From an uncultured Anaerosacchariphilus sp. (lineage in GTDB: Bacteria > Bacillota > Clostridia > Lachnospirales > Lachnospiraceae): DNA of 5,036 bases. The stretch is taken from the NCBI GenBank assembly GCA_934402125.1, contig CAKRTY010000141.1:1-5036 (forward strand), read 5' to 3'. This document shows, piece after piece, positions 1 to 5,036 of the stretch; positions within the stretch are counted from its first letter, which is position 1; each line of letters starts with the position of its first letter. A program made the position numbers and the translations under genes. The notes beneath the pieces were generated by a model that saw only the letters and a list, made by a program, of their open reading frames with translations, had not been told where the DNA came from and did not search any database.

Positions 1-1
1 G

Positions 2-433
2 GATTACATCATTCCGCTGGGACAGGGCAAAGTAAAGAAGGAAGGCACCGACCTGACTATCGTGGCTGTGGGACATATGGTTCCTGAGGCTATGAAGGTA
101 GCGAAGATGTACGAGGAAAAGGGCGTATCCATCGAGGTCATCGATCCGAGAACCCTGTATCCGCTGGATATCAACCTGATTCTGGATTCCGTGAAGAAGA
201 CCGGCAAGGTCATCGTGACAGACGACGGATACCGTCTCTGCAGCTGGTCCTCCGAGGTGGCAGCTACCATTTCCGAGGAAGCCTTCGGCAGCCTGAAGGC
301 TCCGGTAAAACTGATTACCCGTCCCATGACCTTTATCCCCTACAGCCGCCCGTTGGAGTGGACCACTTTCCCGTATACCGGACAACTGATGGATGGTGTA
401 GCGGAATTAACCGGTATCAAAATAGAAAAGTAA
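2..433 (+). CDS. 2-oxoacid (pyruvate/acetoin-type) dehydrogenase E1 component, beta subunit, C-terminal part
   Basis: This is a 5'-truncated gene: the frame is open from base 2 and about 143 codons are visible before TAA at 431-433. E1 beta subunits are usually about 325 residues, so roughly the last 45% is present. The fragment opens with DYIIPLGQGKVKKEGTDLTI, the typical linker into the transketolase C-terminal domain. It continues with GHMVPEAM, the IDPRTLYPLD motif (common in E1 beta proteins) and KAPVKLITRP followed by PLE near the end. In this family the alpha and beta subunits form the thiamine-diphosphate E1 that decarboxylates a 2-oxoacid or cleaves acetoin and transfers the acyl group to lipoate. 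The catalytic residues and most of the cofactor site lie upstream of the window. A lipoyl-domain gene follows after 42 bases on the same strand with no terminator between, so the two are probably co-transcribed. The substrate cannot be read from this fragment. The segment DDGYRLCSWSSE (221-256) replaces the glycine-rich stretch usual here. Confidence 0.9.
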   Translation, partial: DYIIPLGQGKVKKEGTDLTIVAVGHMVPEAMKVAKMYEEKGVSIEVIDPRTLYPLDINLILDSVKKTGKVIVTDDGYRLCSWSSEVAATISEEAFGSLKAPVKLITRPMTFIPYSRPLEWTTFPYTGQLMDGVAELTGIKIEK

Positions 434-459
434 ATTCAGCAGAAATTCTATACAGTAAC

Positions 460-464
460 AGGAG
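460..464 (+). promoter_or_regulatory. Ribosome binding site of the lipoyl-domain gene
   Basis: AGGAG lies 11 bases before the ATG at 476. It overlaps the in-frame GTG at 464, so that upstream codon cannot be the start and ATG 476 is favoured. The spacing is slightly long. Confidence 0.7.
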
Positions 465-475
465 TGTGTGTTATC

Positions 476-718
476 ATGAAAATAGGCATTAAATTACCCC
501 AGGAAGGCATGGCCATGACCAGCGGTGAGATCTCCGAATGGAAGGTAGCCGTAGGCGATACGGTCACCGAAGGCCAGGAGATCGCTGATGTGGAAGCAGG
601 AAAGACTGCATTCCCGCTGGTGAGCCCCTACGCAGGCAAGGTCGTGGAGATCTGCGTGGAGGAAGGCGACACCGCCATGGTCGGCGATGTGGTGCTGAAG
701 CTGGAAGGTCAGGTTTAG
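476..718 (+). CDS. Free-standing lipoyl (biotinyl/lipoyl) carrier domain protein, E2-like
   Basis: The protein has 80 residues from ATG 476 and is essentially one lipoyl domain. It starts KIGIKLPQEGMAMTSGEISE, matching the N-terminal strand pattern of acyltransferase (E2) lipoyl domains. The modified lysine should be K43 in DVEAGKTAF, in place of the common ETDKA turn, followed by the symmetrical second half with SPYAGKV and EEGDTAMVGDVV. In known complexes this domain is a swinging arm that takes the acyl group from E1 and carries it to the E2 acyltransferase core and the E3 dehydrogenase. Normal E2 proteins exceed 350 residues and continue into a subunit-binding domain and a catalytic core. 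Here TAG comes directly after the domain and a terminator follows, with no E2 core in the window. It is probably co-transcribed with the E1 beta gene upstream. Lipoate is preferred over biotin because of that partner and because the biotin motif AMKM is absent. Function as a separate carrier is inference. Confidence 0.88.
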   Translation: MKIGIKLPQEGMAMTSGEISEWKVAVGDTVTEGQEIADVEAGKTAFPLVSPYAGKVVEICVEEGDTAMVGDVVLKLEGQV

Positions 719-744
719 ACTTTTCGCGTGATTGAAACGAAATG

Positions 745-771
745 AGGGGAGCTTGTGCGGCTCCCCTTTTT
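745..771 (+). terminator. Intrinsic terminator of the E1/lipoyl operon
   Basis: A perfect 8-bp stem, AGGGGAGC (745-752) with GCTCCCCT (760-767), encloses a 7-base loop and is followed by a run of five T (767-771). It lies 27 bases after the lipoyl stop codon and reads only in the plus direction. It separates the dehydrogenase operon from the regulator gene. Confidence 0.9.
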
Positions 772-799
772 CCTGTAAAGCGGGCAATATTCTTTTCGC

Positions 800-805
800 A
801 GGAGG
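800..805 (+). promoter_or_regulatory. Ribosome binding site of the AraC-family gene
   Basis: AGGAGG lies 7 bases before the ATG at 813, the ideal spacing. The in-frame ATG at 807 is only one base away from this site and the TTG at 732 has no comparable site and precedes the terminator hairpin, so 813 is chosen as the start. Confidence 0.85.
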
Positions 806-812
806 TATGCGC

Positions 813-1661
813 ATGAATCGGAAGAATCTCTCTGAATCCATCCATATGCAGCTCTTTTCCCAGAAGGAGCCTCTGCACGTCCCTGATTTTCCCTGTATCC
901 GTCTCTTCTATGTACGGAACGGCTTTCTGGATATCCGGCTGGCCCGGGAATTCCTTTCCCTGACCTGGGGACAGGTGCTGCTTTTCCAGGAGAAGGATTT
1001 CGAGGTGGCGCGCCTTGACAAGAGTGCAGAGGTTCTGGCCCTCTTTATCAGCCTGGACTACTTCCAGCAGCACACTTTCAACACCATCTGGCGGGAGACT
1101 TTCTTCAGTGAATTCATCCTCTGGATCTTCGACAGCCGTCTTCGGAGCTTCAGTCACGCTCTCTACCGGGCCACCCCGAAAAATAATCTGGACGAACTCC
1201 TCTCCGCCCTCTATGATGAACTCTCTTCCACCGCTCTCTGTGCCGGAAACGCCAGCGACTGCTATGTGCTTCTGACCTTTATCCAACTGGCCCGGGAATA
1301 CTCTCAGGAATACGGCGACGTGACCCGCAACAAGCACCTGGAATACGGCCGCCTGATTCATTACCTGAACGACAATTACCGGACGGCTACCCTGGAGGAT
1401 ACGGCTGCATACTTCCATTTCAGTCCGGCTTATATCAGCAAGTTTCTGAAAAAAACCACCGGCAAGAGCTTTATCGAATACATCCAGCAGCAGCGGATCC
1501 TGGCCGCCGAACAGGCGCTGAAGAATACGGATATGCCGGTGAATTTCATCGCCCAGCAGGTAGGATATCAGAATGTGAGTTATTTTTACCGGACCTTTGA
1601 AAGGTTTCACGGATGTACGCCGCTGGAGTATCGAAAGAAAATACAGAAAGAAAATAAATAA
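813..1661 (+). CDS. AraC/XylS-family transcriptional regulator
   Basis: The protein has 282 residues, a usual length for this family. The C-terminal DNA-binding domain covers about residues 177-276 and contains both helix-turn-helix units: the first around 193-213 (TLEDTAAYFHFSPAYISKFL) and the second around 243-263 (NFIAQQVGYQNVSYFYRTF), followed by the family signature GCTPLEYR. The N-terminal 150 or so residues have alternating hydrophobic strands (RLFYVRNGFLDI, GQVLLFQ) that fit the cupin-like sensor half of AraC regulators, but no ligand can be named. The gene lies 94 bases after the lipoyl carrier on the same strand, behind a terminator. Local control of the dehydrogenase operon is therefore plausible but inferred from position only. 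I saw no convincing SigA promoter in 719-799, so transcription may start from a weak site or come from read-through. The gene ends in a hairpin shared with the convergent neighbour. Confidence 0.92.
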   Translation: MNRKNLSESIHMQLFSQKEPLHVPDFPCIRLFYVRNGFLDIRLAREFLSLTWGQVLLFQEKDFEVARLDKSAEVLALFISLDYFQQHTFNTIWRETFFSEFILWIFDSRLRSFSHALYRATPKNNLDELLSALYDELSSTALCAGNASDCYVLLTFIQLAREYSQEYGDVTRNKHLEYGRLIHYLNDNYRTATLEDTAAYFHFSPAYISKFLKKTTGKSFIEYIQQQRILAAEQALKNTDMPVNFIAQQVGYQNVSYFYRTFERFHGCTPLEYRKKIQKENK

Positions 1662-1698
1662 AAGTGCCGCTATCATTTTCTGATAGCGACACTTTTTT
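1661..1698. terminator. Bidirectional intrinsic terminator between convergent genes
   Basis: Arms 1661-1675 and 1681-1695 form a 15-bp stem around the loop TTTTC, with one imperfect position (C1667 opposite A1689). On the plus strand six T follow (1693-1698), ending the AraC-family gene, whose stop codon overlaps the base of the stem. On the minus strand the imperfect position becomes a G-U pair in RNA, and the transcript runs into TTTTATTTATTTT, ending the SleC-like gene that stops at 1706. Confidence 0.9.
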
Positions 1699-1705
1699 GC
1701 CCGTT

Positions 1706-2968
1706 CTAATTCAGCTCCGCAATCCTGGACACTCCCACGTAGATTTCCGAAATCTTATACCAGGTCCGATAATCCACTACCCCCGTCTGTGGCAGCCCAA
1801 AGATAGACTGGAAAATCCGCACGCTCTCTGCGGTAGCCGGCCCGTAGACCCCGTCCTCCGCGACAAGCGGAATCGCCGGATAGTTCCGCGCAATCCGGTT
1901 TAACTGCTCCTGGAGCTGCAGCACCTTCTGTCCGGAAGCGCCCTCTGTCAGCTCGTAGCCGGGCCAGGAATACGGTACGCCGGAGATCTCCTCGGCTGTA
2001 TTGATATACATGGATTCCCCATAATAATTTCGCAGGATTTCAATGGCGGTATAGCCCTGCTCTCCCAGAGCCTGGCTTCCCCACTGACTCATCCAGTTGG
2101 GACAGCTCACCCGCCTCCCGTCGCAGTATTGGGTCAGGATAGGCTGCTTCACATTGGGCCGGGACAGATAATCCGCAAACAGCTCATCTACAATCAGGGA
2201 AATATTCTCGTATATATTCCGGTTCCGAATCCATTTATGATCGAAGGCGGTAGAGGAAGTAATGGTAAAATCATAGCCGCGGGATCTATACCATTCGGTA
2301 TATACCCGGTTCAGGGTAAAGGACATGATCGCAAGCACATTGGCGCGGATAGCCGCATCCGTCCAGGTGGCATAGATTTCACTGCTGGCCACATTTTTAA
2401 TATAATCCCGGTAGCGGACCCAATAATTCGAAGCGCTGCTGTCTGTGGGCGCGCCGTCATGGACAATGACATACTCCGGCACCACCACCCGGCTCAATAC
2501 AATCTCGCCCGTTTCATTTACCGGCTTAATCTCAGCCTCCGCGATCTTCGGCGGATAGTTTCCAAACAGCGTATGCGCCTCAATTACATAGCGCTCAAAG
2601 GCGTCTCCCCGCTCCGGCTCCAGACGAATCTCCTGGAGCGCCGTTACCTCCGGCAAAATCTCTGTCCCGGCTATTTCCACCGGTTCAAAGCCCGGCGCGG
2701 TAACCGACAGGGTATACTCGGAATAGGGCTGGGCCTCTCCCGGCTTCACGCTGTACTCCAGAGGCGGCGCTGCCAGCTCGACCTCGTCTGTCCGCCCGGA
2801 GCTGTCGGTGATCAACTCCTCCATCGTCTTTTCCGGCTCCCCTGTATAGGAAATGGCTACCTTTGCCCCGTCCACGGGCCGGAATCCCCGGGCAGAGGTG
2901 ATATGAATCTGAAGCTTGCCATAGTCCGGCATGGCGGACTGCATGGCTCTTACTCTAAAATTTTGCAT
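1706..2968 (-). CDS. sleC: SleC-like spore cortex-lytic enzyme (SpoIID-like domain plus peptidoglycan-binding domain)
   Basis: The protein has 420 residues, close to clostridial SleC. Residues 17-117 form a beta-rich, carboxypeptidase-regulatory-like region (GKLQIHITSARGFRPVDGAK). No signal peptide is seen, as expected for a protein made inside the developing spore. Residues about 157-330 resemble the SpoIID/LytB catalytic domain: NVASSEIYATWTDAAIRAN (192-210) aligns with the SpoIID segment carrying the catalytic glutamate, here E197, and MSQWGSQALGEQGYTAIEIL (293-312) matches the SQWG signature. Residues 342-408 are a PG_binding_1 domain (EDGVYGPATAESVRIFQ). SleC is known as a zymogen lytic transglycosylase that degrades spore cortex during germination after Csp proteases remove its pro-region. 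The start at 2968 is supported by AGGAAA at 2974-2979. The gene stands alone between its own leader and the shared terminator at 1661-1698. A SleC paralogue with another role is possible, since Clostridia often carry several such proteins. Confidence 0.82.
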   Translation of the reverse strand: MQNFRVRAMQSAMPDYGKLQIHITSARGFRPVDGAKVAISYTGEPEKTMEELITDSSGRTDEVELAAPPLEYSVKPGEAQPYSEYTLSVTAPGFEPVEIAGTEILPEVTALQEIRLEPERGDAFERYVIEAHTLFGNYPPKIAEAEIKPVNETGEIVLSRVVVPEYVIVHDGAPTDSSASNYWVRYRDYIKNVASSEIYATWTDAAIRANVLAIMSFTLNRVYTEWYRSRGYDFTITSSTAFDHKWIRNRNIYENISLIVDELFADYLSRPNVKQPILTQYCDGRRVSCPNWMSQWGSQALGEQGYTAIEILRNYYGESMYINTAEEISGVPYSWPGYELTEGASGQKVLQLQEQLNRIARNYPAIPLVAEDGVYGPATAESVRIFQSIFGLPQTGVVDYRTWYKISEIYVGVSRIAELN

Positions 2969-2973
2969 GGTGG

Positions 2974-2979
2974 TTTCCT
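2974..2979 (-). promoter_or_regulatory. Ribosome binding site of the SleC-like gene
   Basis: On the minus strand AGGAAA ends 5 bases before the ATG at 2968 (AGGA is 7 bases away). It supports that start over the internal methionine at residue 9. Confidence 0.65.
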
Positions 2980-2995
2980 GTATGAATTCTTTCTA

Positions 2996-3004
2996 CAATA
3001 TATG
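2996..3004 (-). promoter_or_regulatory. Possible sporulation-sigma -10 element of the SleC-like gene
   Basis: The minus strand reads CATATATTG here, close to the CATA-starting -10 elements of mother-cell sigma factors SigE and SigK. Transcription from it would give a leader of about 20 bases containing the ribosome binding site. No clear -35 element is visible; that position falls at the T-tract of the upstream terminator. This is tentative. Confidence 0.3.
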
Positions 3005-3015
3005 CGAAGAGAGGT

Positions 3016-3053
3016 AAAAAAAACCGGGCAGACAAAAAAAATTGTCTGCCCGG
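3016..3053 (-). terminator. Intrinsic terminator of the DUF4143 ATPase gene
   Basis: A perfect 12-bp stem pairs 3042-3053 with 3024-3035 around a 6-base loop. Read on the minus strand it is followed by eight T (3023-3016). It begins 14 bases after the ATPase stop codon and insulates the SleC-like gene from upstream transcription. Confidence 0.95.
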
Positions 3054-3067
3054 ACGTATCATGATTT

Positions 3068-4639
3068 CTAAATTCTGTATGGGAACCTGCATCCCACCGT
3101 ATAAATCGGTATCGTATCAAAGCTTTCCGCATGTCCTCCCTGCGTGGGTTTTGCTACAATCCCCCGATCTACCAGTCGCTTTTCGATAAATACTTTTAAG
3201 GATTTCGGGTCACCTGCGTTTGTTTTTACCTCAATTCCATATCTGTTGCCTTCCGTATCCATCAGCATAAAATCCAGTTCATAGCTTCCATACGTGCCAT
3301 AATGCAGCCTGTTTTTTACCTTTCGCTGCGCATAATCTGCGCTGAACAGCCTCTGCAATTCGTTGAAAACGAAGGTCTCTGTCAGAATCCCATTCAATAT
3401 CGAGTCTGCTGCCCCGGAATTATTTGCCAGATATGCCGCGATTCCGCAATCCTGGAAATAGAGTTTTCTCGCCGCCGACTGCTCTGACATTTTCCCATCC
3501 CGGGCCAGATTACAGGTATCAATAATGCCTGAATATTTCAACCAGACAACTGCATTTCGCAGTTCCCTGGTGGATATGATATTTTTCAGCCTTTCTTCTG
3601 TAATAACTGCTGTATTTTTAAGCATATCCCTGTCTGAGCCTGCATGATTTACGCACATCTGAGTCAGCGTAAAGTCATAGATTTCATCAAACATTTCAAC
3701 CTCCACTTCATTGCTGAAATAATTTCTGGACTCATCCCGGAATACAGACAGCAGGCTCTCTATCACCCTGTGGCAGTCCGTGATATTCTGATTCTGCATA
3801 TATTCTTTTACTACCGCCGGATAACCGCCTATCTGTCGGTAGATCTCATATAAACGCAACAGCCCCTGATAGCTCTCCGCTTCACTTTCCCCATACAGGC
3901 TGATATTTAGCAGTTCTTCTTCCTTCCCAAAAATTCTGCAGAATTCCTGGAACGATAACGGATACATTTTCATCTGCTGAATCGTTCCGGCAGAAAAAAA
4001 GATTTCTTCCTTCTCACTCTTTATATTGGCCAGAAATCTCCCCAGATAACTGCCTGTCACAATTATATCGCAGGAAATATTCTCTTCTATAGTTCTGATG
4101 GCATTGTATACAAATGCGCTCTGCTGAATTTCATCAATGATAAGAATTGTGTTTTTACTGTCTGCGAAATGCGGCAATCCTGCTTTCCGGCAATATTTTT
4201 CAAATTCCAGCGGCCTTGCACCATTGCGGATGACTTCTTTAAAATCATATACATCTGAAGCCATATTGACGTAAATTACATATTCGTAATTTCCGTATGC
4301 AAATTTCTGAAGCTCTGTCGTCTTTCCAATTTGTCGGGAGCCCTCCAGCTGTAATACTCTGTGAAGCGGATCCTTTTTCCATAAACTTAATTGCCTCTGA
4401 ATATCACGCACAAATGGATTTTCCTGTCCTTTCTGCCGGTAAAGCTTCTCTATAATTCCTTCTTTATACGAAATCTCCGGAAGCTCCTTTTCCGGACTGA
4501 TGACACCTGTTTCTGTCACAGACAGGTTTTCTATATAACGGATATTTTCCAGAATATAATCCTCTGTATAAAATGTGCCGTTCACAACAAAACCGACCGT
4601 ATTTCCCTCTGAGTCTTTTACTCTCTGCGAAGCCAGCAT
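3068..4639 (-). CDS. AAA_14/DUF4143 ATPase with PD-(D/E)XK-like C-terminus and N-terminal extension
   Basis: The protein has 523 residues; this ATPase family is usually about 400-430. The Walker A loop is GSRQIGKT (100-107), the GxRxxGKT form typical of AAA_14. Walker B is TILIIDEIQQ (164-173) and a sensor-like segment is VTGSYLGRF (194-202). YPLSFQEF (226-233) and GGYPAVV (271-277) are further family marks. The C-terminal DUF4143 region includes LYFQDCGIAAYL (393-404) and ends in a restriction-nuclease-like core, with E420, then ELD (454-456) and GIEVKT (468-473), fitting a D...ExK site. Residues 1-90 precede the ATPase core; VGFVVNGTFYTEDYILENIR (15-34) looks like a small separate domain. 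The cellular role of these widespread proteins is poorly known, and defence or mobile-element links are speculation. The start at 4639 is supported by AAAGGAG at 4649-4655 and an upstream promoter. The gene is visibly AT-richer than the plus-strand genes and the SleC-like gene, hinting at acquisition. Confidence 0.9.
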   Translation of the reverse strand: MLASQRVKDSEGNTVGFVVNGTFYTEDYILENIRYIENLSVTETGVISPEKELPEISYKEGIIEKLYRQKGQENPFVRDIQRQLSLWKKDPLHRVLQLEGSRQIGKTTELQKFAYGNYEYVIYVNMASDVYDFKEVIRNGARPLEFEKYCRKAGLPHFADSKNTILIIDEIQQSAFVYNAIRTIEENISCDIIVTGSYLGRFLANIKSEKEEIFFSAGTIQQMKMYPLSFQEFCRIFGKEEELLNISLYGESEAESYQGLLRLYEIYRQIGGYPAVVKEYMQNQNITDCHRVIESLLSVFRDESRNYFSNEVEVEMFDEIYDFTLTQMCVNHAGSDRDMLKNTAVITEERLKNIISTRELRNAVVWLKYSGIIDTCNLARDGKMSEQSAARKLYFQDCGIAAYLANNSGAADSILNGILTETFVFNELQRLFSADYAQRKVKNRLHYGTYGSYELDFMLMDTEGNRYGIEVKTNAGDPKSLKVFIEKRLVDRGIVAKPTQGGHAESFDTIPIYTVGCRFPYRI

Positions 4640-4648
4640 CCCTGTTTT

Positions 4649-4655
4649 CTCCTTT
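4649..4655 (-). promoter_or_regulatory. Ribosome binding site of the DUF4143 ATPase gene
   Basis: AAAGGAG on the minus strand ends 9 bases before the ATG at 4639 and fixes that start, which keeps the N-terminal extension in the protein. Confidence 0.75.
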
Positions 4656-4671
4656 CTGTGGCATTTTTGTT

Positions 4672-4700
4672 ATTATATCCCGGCTGCAGATAAATTACAA
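4672..4700 (-). promoter_or_regulatory. SigA-type promoter of the DUF4143 ATPase gene
   Basis: On the minus strand the -35 is TTGTAA (4700-4695, 4 of 6 consensus) and the -10 is a perfect TATAAT (4677-4672), separated by exactly 17 bases. The start of transcription would be near 4665, leaving a leader of about 25 bases with the ribosome binding site. The ATPase gene is therefore not dependent on the Uma2 gene upstream. Confidence 0.75.
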
Positions 4701-4708
4701 ACTCTGCA
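4685..4708. repeat. Inverted repeat flanking the -35 element (possible operator)
   Basis: TGCAGA (4685-4690) and TCTGCA (4703-4708) are perfect inverted copies 12 bases apart, and the -35 hexamer (4695-4700) lies between them. CCCG (4679-4682) and CGGG (4719-4722) extend the symmetry imperfectly. It could be a repressor site or a weak hairpin after the Uma2 gene, though no T-tract follows directly. A six-base repeat can also arise by chance. Confidence 0.35.
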
Positions 4709-4731
4709 TTTTTATAATCGGGGCTCATTTT

Positions 4732-5036
4732 CTACTCTATCGTAATCTCAAGATCCTCATATATTCCTGCCTTTATCGGCTCGCCAAATTTGTAAATCGT
4801 GGAAACTCCCTCTTCTTCCTGCTTATAGATAACCGTTGCCTCGCGCATCGGGTCCACAATCCAGTATTCCCGGACGCCCTGCTCCATATAAATCGCAGCC
4901 TTTTTCAGGTAATCCCGCTTCTTACTGGAGGGCGATACAATCTCTATGACCCAGTCTGGAGCGCCGTGACAGCCTTTTTCATCTACCTTATTCGGATCGC
5001 ATATTACCATAAGATCCGGCTCTACGAAATCCTCTC
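4732..5036 (-). CDS. Uma2-family (DUF820) putative restriction-endonuclease-like protein, C-terminal part
   Basis: The frame stays open to the window edge, so the N-terminus is missing; family members are about 180-200 residues and about 100 are seen here. The visible part starts EDFVEPDLMVICDPNK, the family's PD motif, and continues with GAPDWVIEIVSPSS, then DYLKKAAIYMEQGVREYWIV. These are the hallmark Uma2 motifs: PDxxxEhxSPS, then DxxxK, then Y...GVxEYWxxDP. By fold they correspond to a PD-(D/E)XK nuclease core, with the aspartate and glutamate of PDWVIE as likely metal ligands. The biological role of this abundant family is unknown. The ATG at 5010 is internal, because conserved sequence continues upstream of it (EDFVEPDL). 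The stop is TAG at 4732. The ATPase gene starts 92 bases downstream on the same strand from its own promoter. I see no strong terminator between the two, so some read-through is possible. Confidence 0.88.
   Translation of the reverse strand, partial: EDFVEPDLMVICDPNKVDEKGCHGAPDWVIEIVSPSSKKRDYLKKAAIYMEQGVREYWIVDPMREATVIYKQEEEGVSTIYKFGEPIKAGIYEDLEITIE

Noticed and set aside
464..475. GTG 464 as start of the lipoyl-domain protein
   Set aside because: The codon overlaps the AGGAG ribosome binding site. The ATG at 476 gives a protein starting exactly at the domain's first strand.
732..812. TTG 732 or ATG 807 as start of the AraC-family protein
   Set aside because: TTG 732 lies before the terminator hairpin of the preceding operon and would translate it. 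ATG 807 is one base from the Shine-Dalgarno sequence. ATG 813 has ideal spacing.
564..1676. Long minus-strand open frame of 370 codons opposite the lipoyl and AraC genes
   Set aside because: It is antisense to two well-supported genes and crosses two terminators. Its protein has low-complexity, arginine- and proline-rich stretches with no recognisable domain.
2129..3064. Plus-strand open frame of 311 codons opposite the SleC-like gene
   Set aside because: It is antisense to a protein with three recognisable domains, has no good ribosome binding site, and runs through the ATPase terminator hairpin. Its residues do not resemble a known family.
4464..4664. 66-codon minus-strand frame overlapping the start of the ATPase gene
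   Set aside because: It is in another frame of the same strand, shares the ATPase's promoter region but has no ribosome binding site of its own, and has no family resemblance.
4732..5010. Uma2 gene as a complete 92-codon gene starting at 5010
   Set aside because: The frame is open upstream and encodes conserved family sequence (EDFVEPDL) before that methionine, so the gene is cut by the window edge.
1..5036. RNA genes, CRISPR arrays, insertion sequences, riboswitches, attachment sites
   Set aside because: I looked for repeated spacers, transposase-like proteins, cloverleaf-like sequences and long structured leaders and found none. The intergenic gaps (42 to 99 bases) are accounted for by terminators, ribosome binding sites and short leaders.

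Overview
The window looks like part of the chromosome of a spore-forming Clostridia bacterium, most likely Lachnospiraceae-like. The reasons are a SleC-type spore cortex-lytic protein, strong AGGAGG-like ribosome binding sites, intrinsic terminators of Gram-positive type, and moderately GC-rich core genes beside a visibly AT-richer accessory gene. This placement is inferred from gene content and composition, not from a marker gene.

Layout: (1) Positions 2-718, plus strand: the end of a 2-oxoacid dehydrogenase operon. It holds the C-terminal part of an E1 beta subunit and an 80-residue free-standing lipoyl-domain protein, closed by a strong terminator at 745-771. (2) Positions 813-1661, plus strand: an AraC-family regulator, which may control the dehydrogenase operon. 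A hairpin at 1661-1698 sits between it and the convergent gene that follows and probably terminates both. (3) Positions 1706-2968, minus strand: a SleC-like protein with an N-terminal beta-rich pre/pro region, a SpoIID-like catalytic domain and a C-terminal peptidoglycan-binding domain. It has its own short leader with a possible sporulation-type -10 element. (4) Positions 3068-4639, minus strand: an AAA_14/DUF4143 ATPase with a PD-(D/E)XK-like C-terminus and an unusual N-terminal extension. It has a good SigA-type promoter and a perfect 12-bp terminator, so it is a self-contained transcription unit. (5) Positions 4732-5036, minus strand: the C-terminal part of an Uma2-family (DUF820) putative endonuclease that runs off the window.

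The left part is catabolic: the E1 component decarboxylates a 2-oxoacid or acetoin-like substrate and passes the acyl group to a lipoyl carrier, with an adjacent transcription factor. The middle gene belongs to spore germination. The right part is accessory: two neighbouring genes whose products both carry restriction-nuclease-like folds. There is no RNA gene, CRISPR array, insertion sequence or gene-free stretch above 300 bases. I see no clearly new multi-gene system. The items most worth a second look are the orphan lipoyl carrier, the extended ATPase next to Uma2, and the altered processing site of the SleC-like protein.
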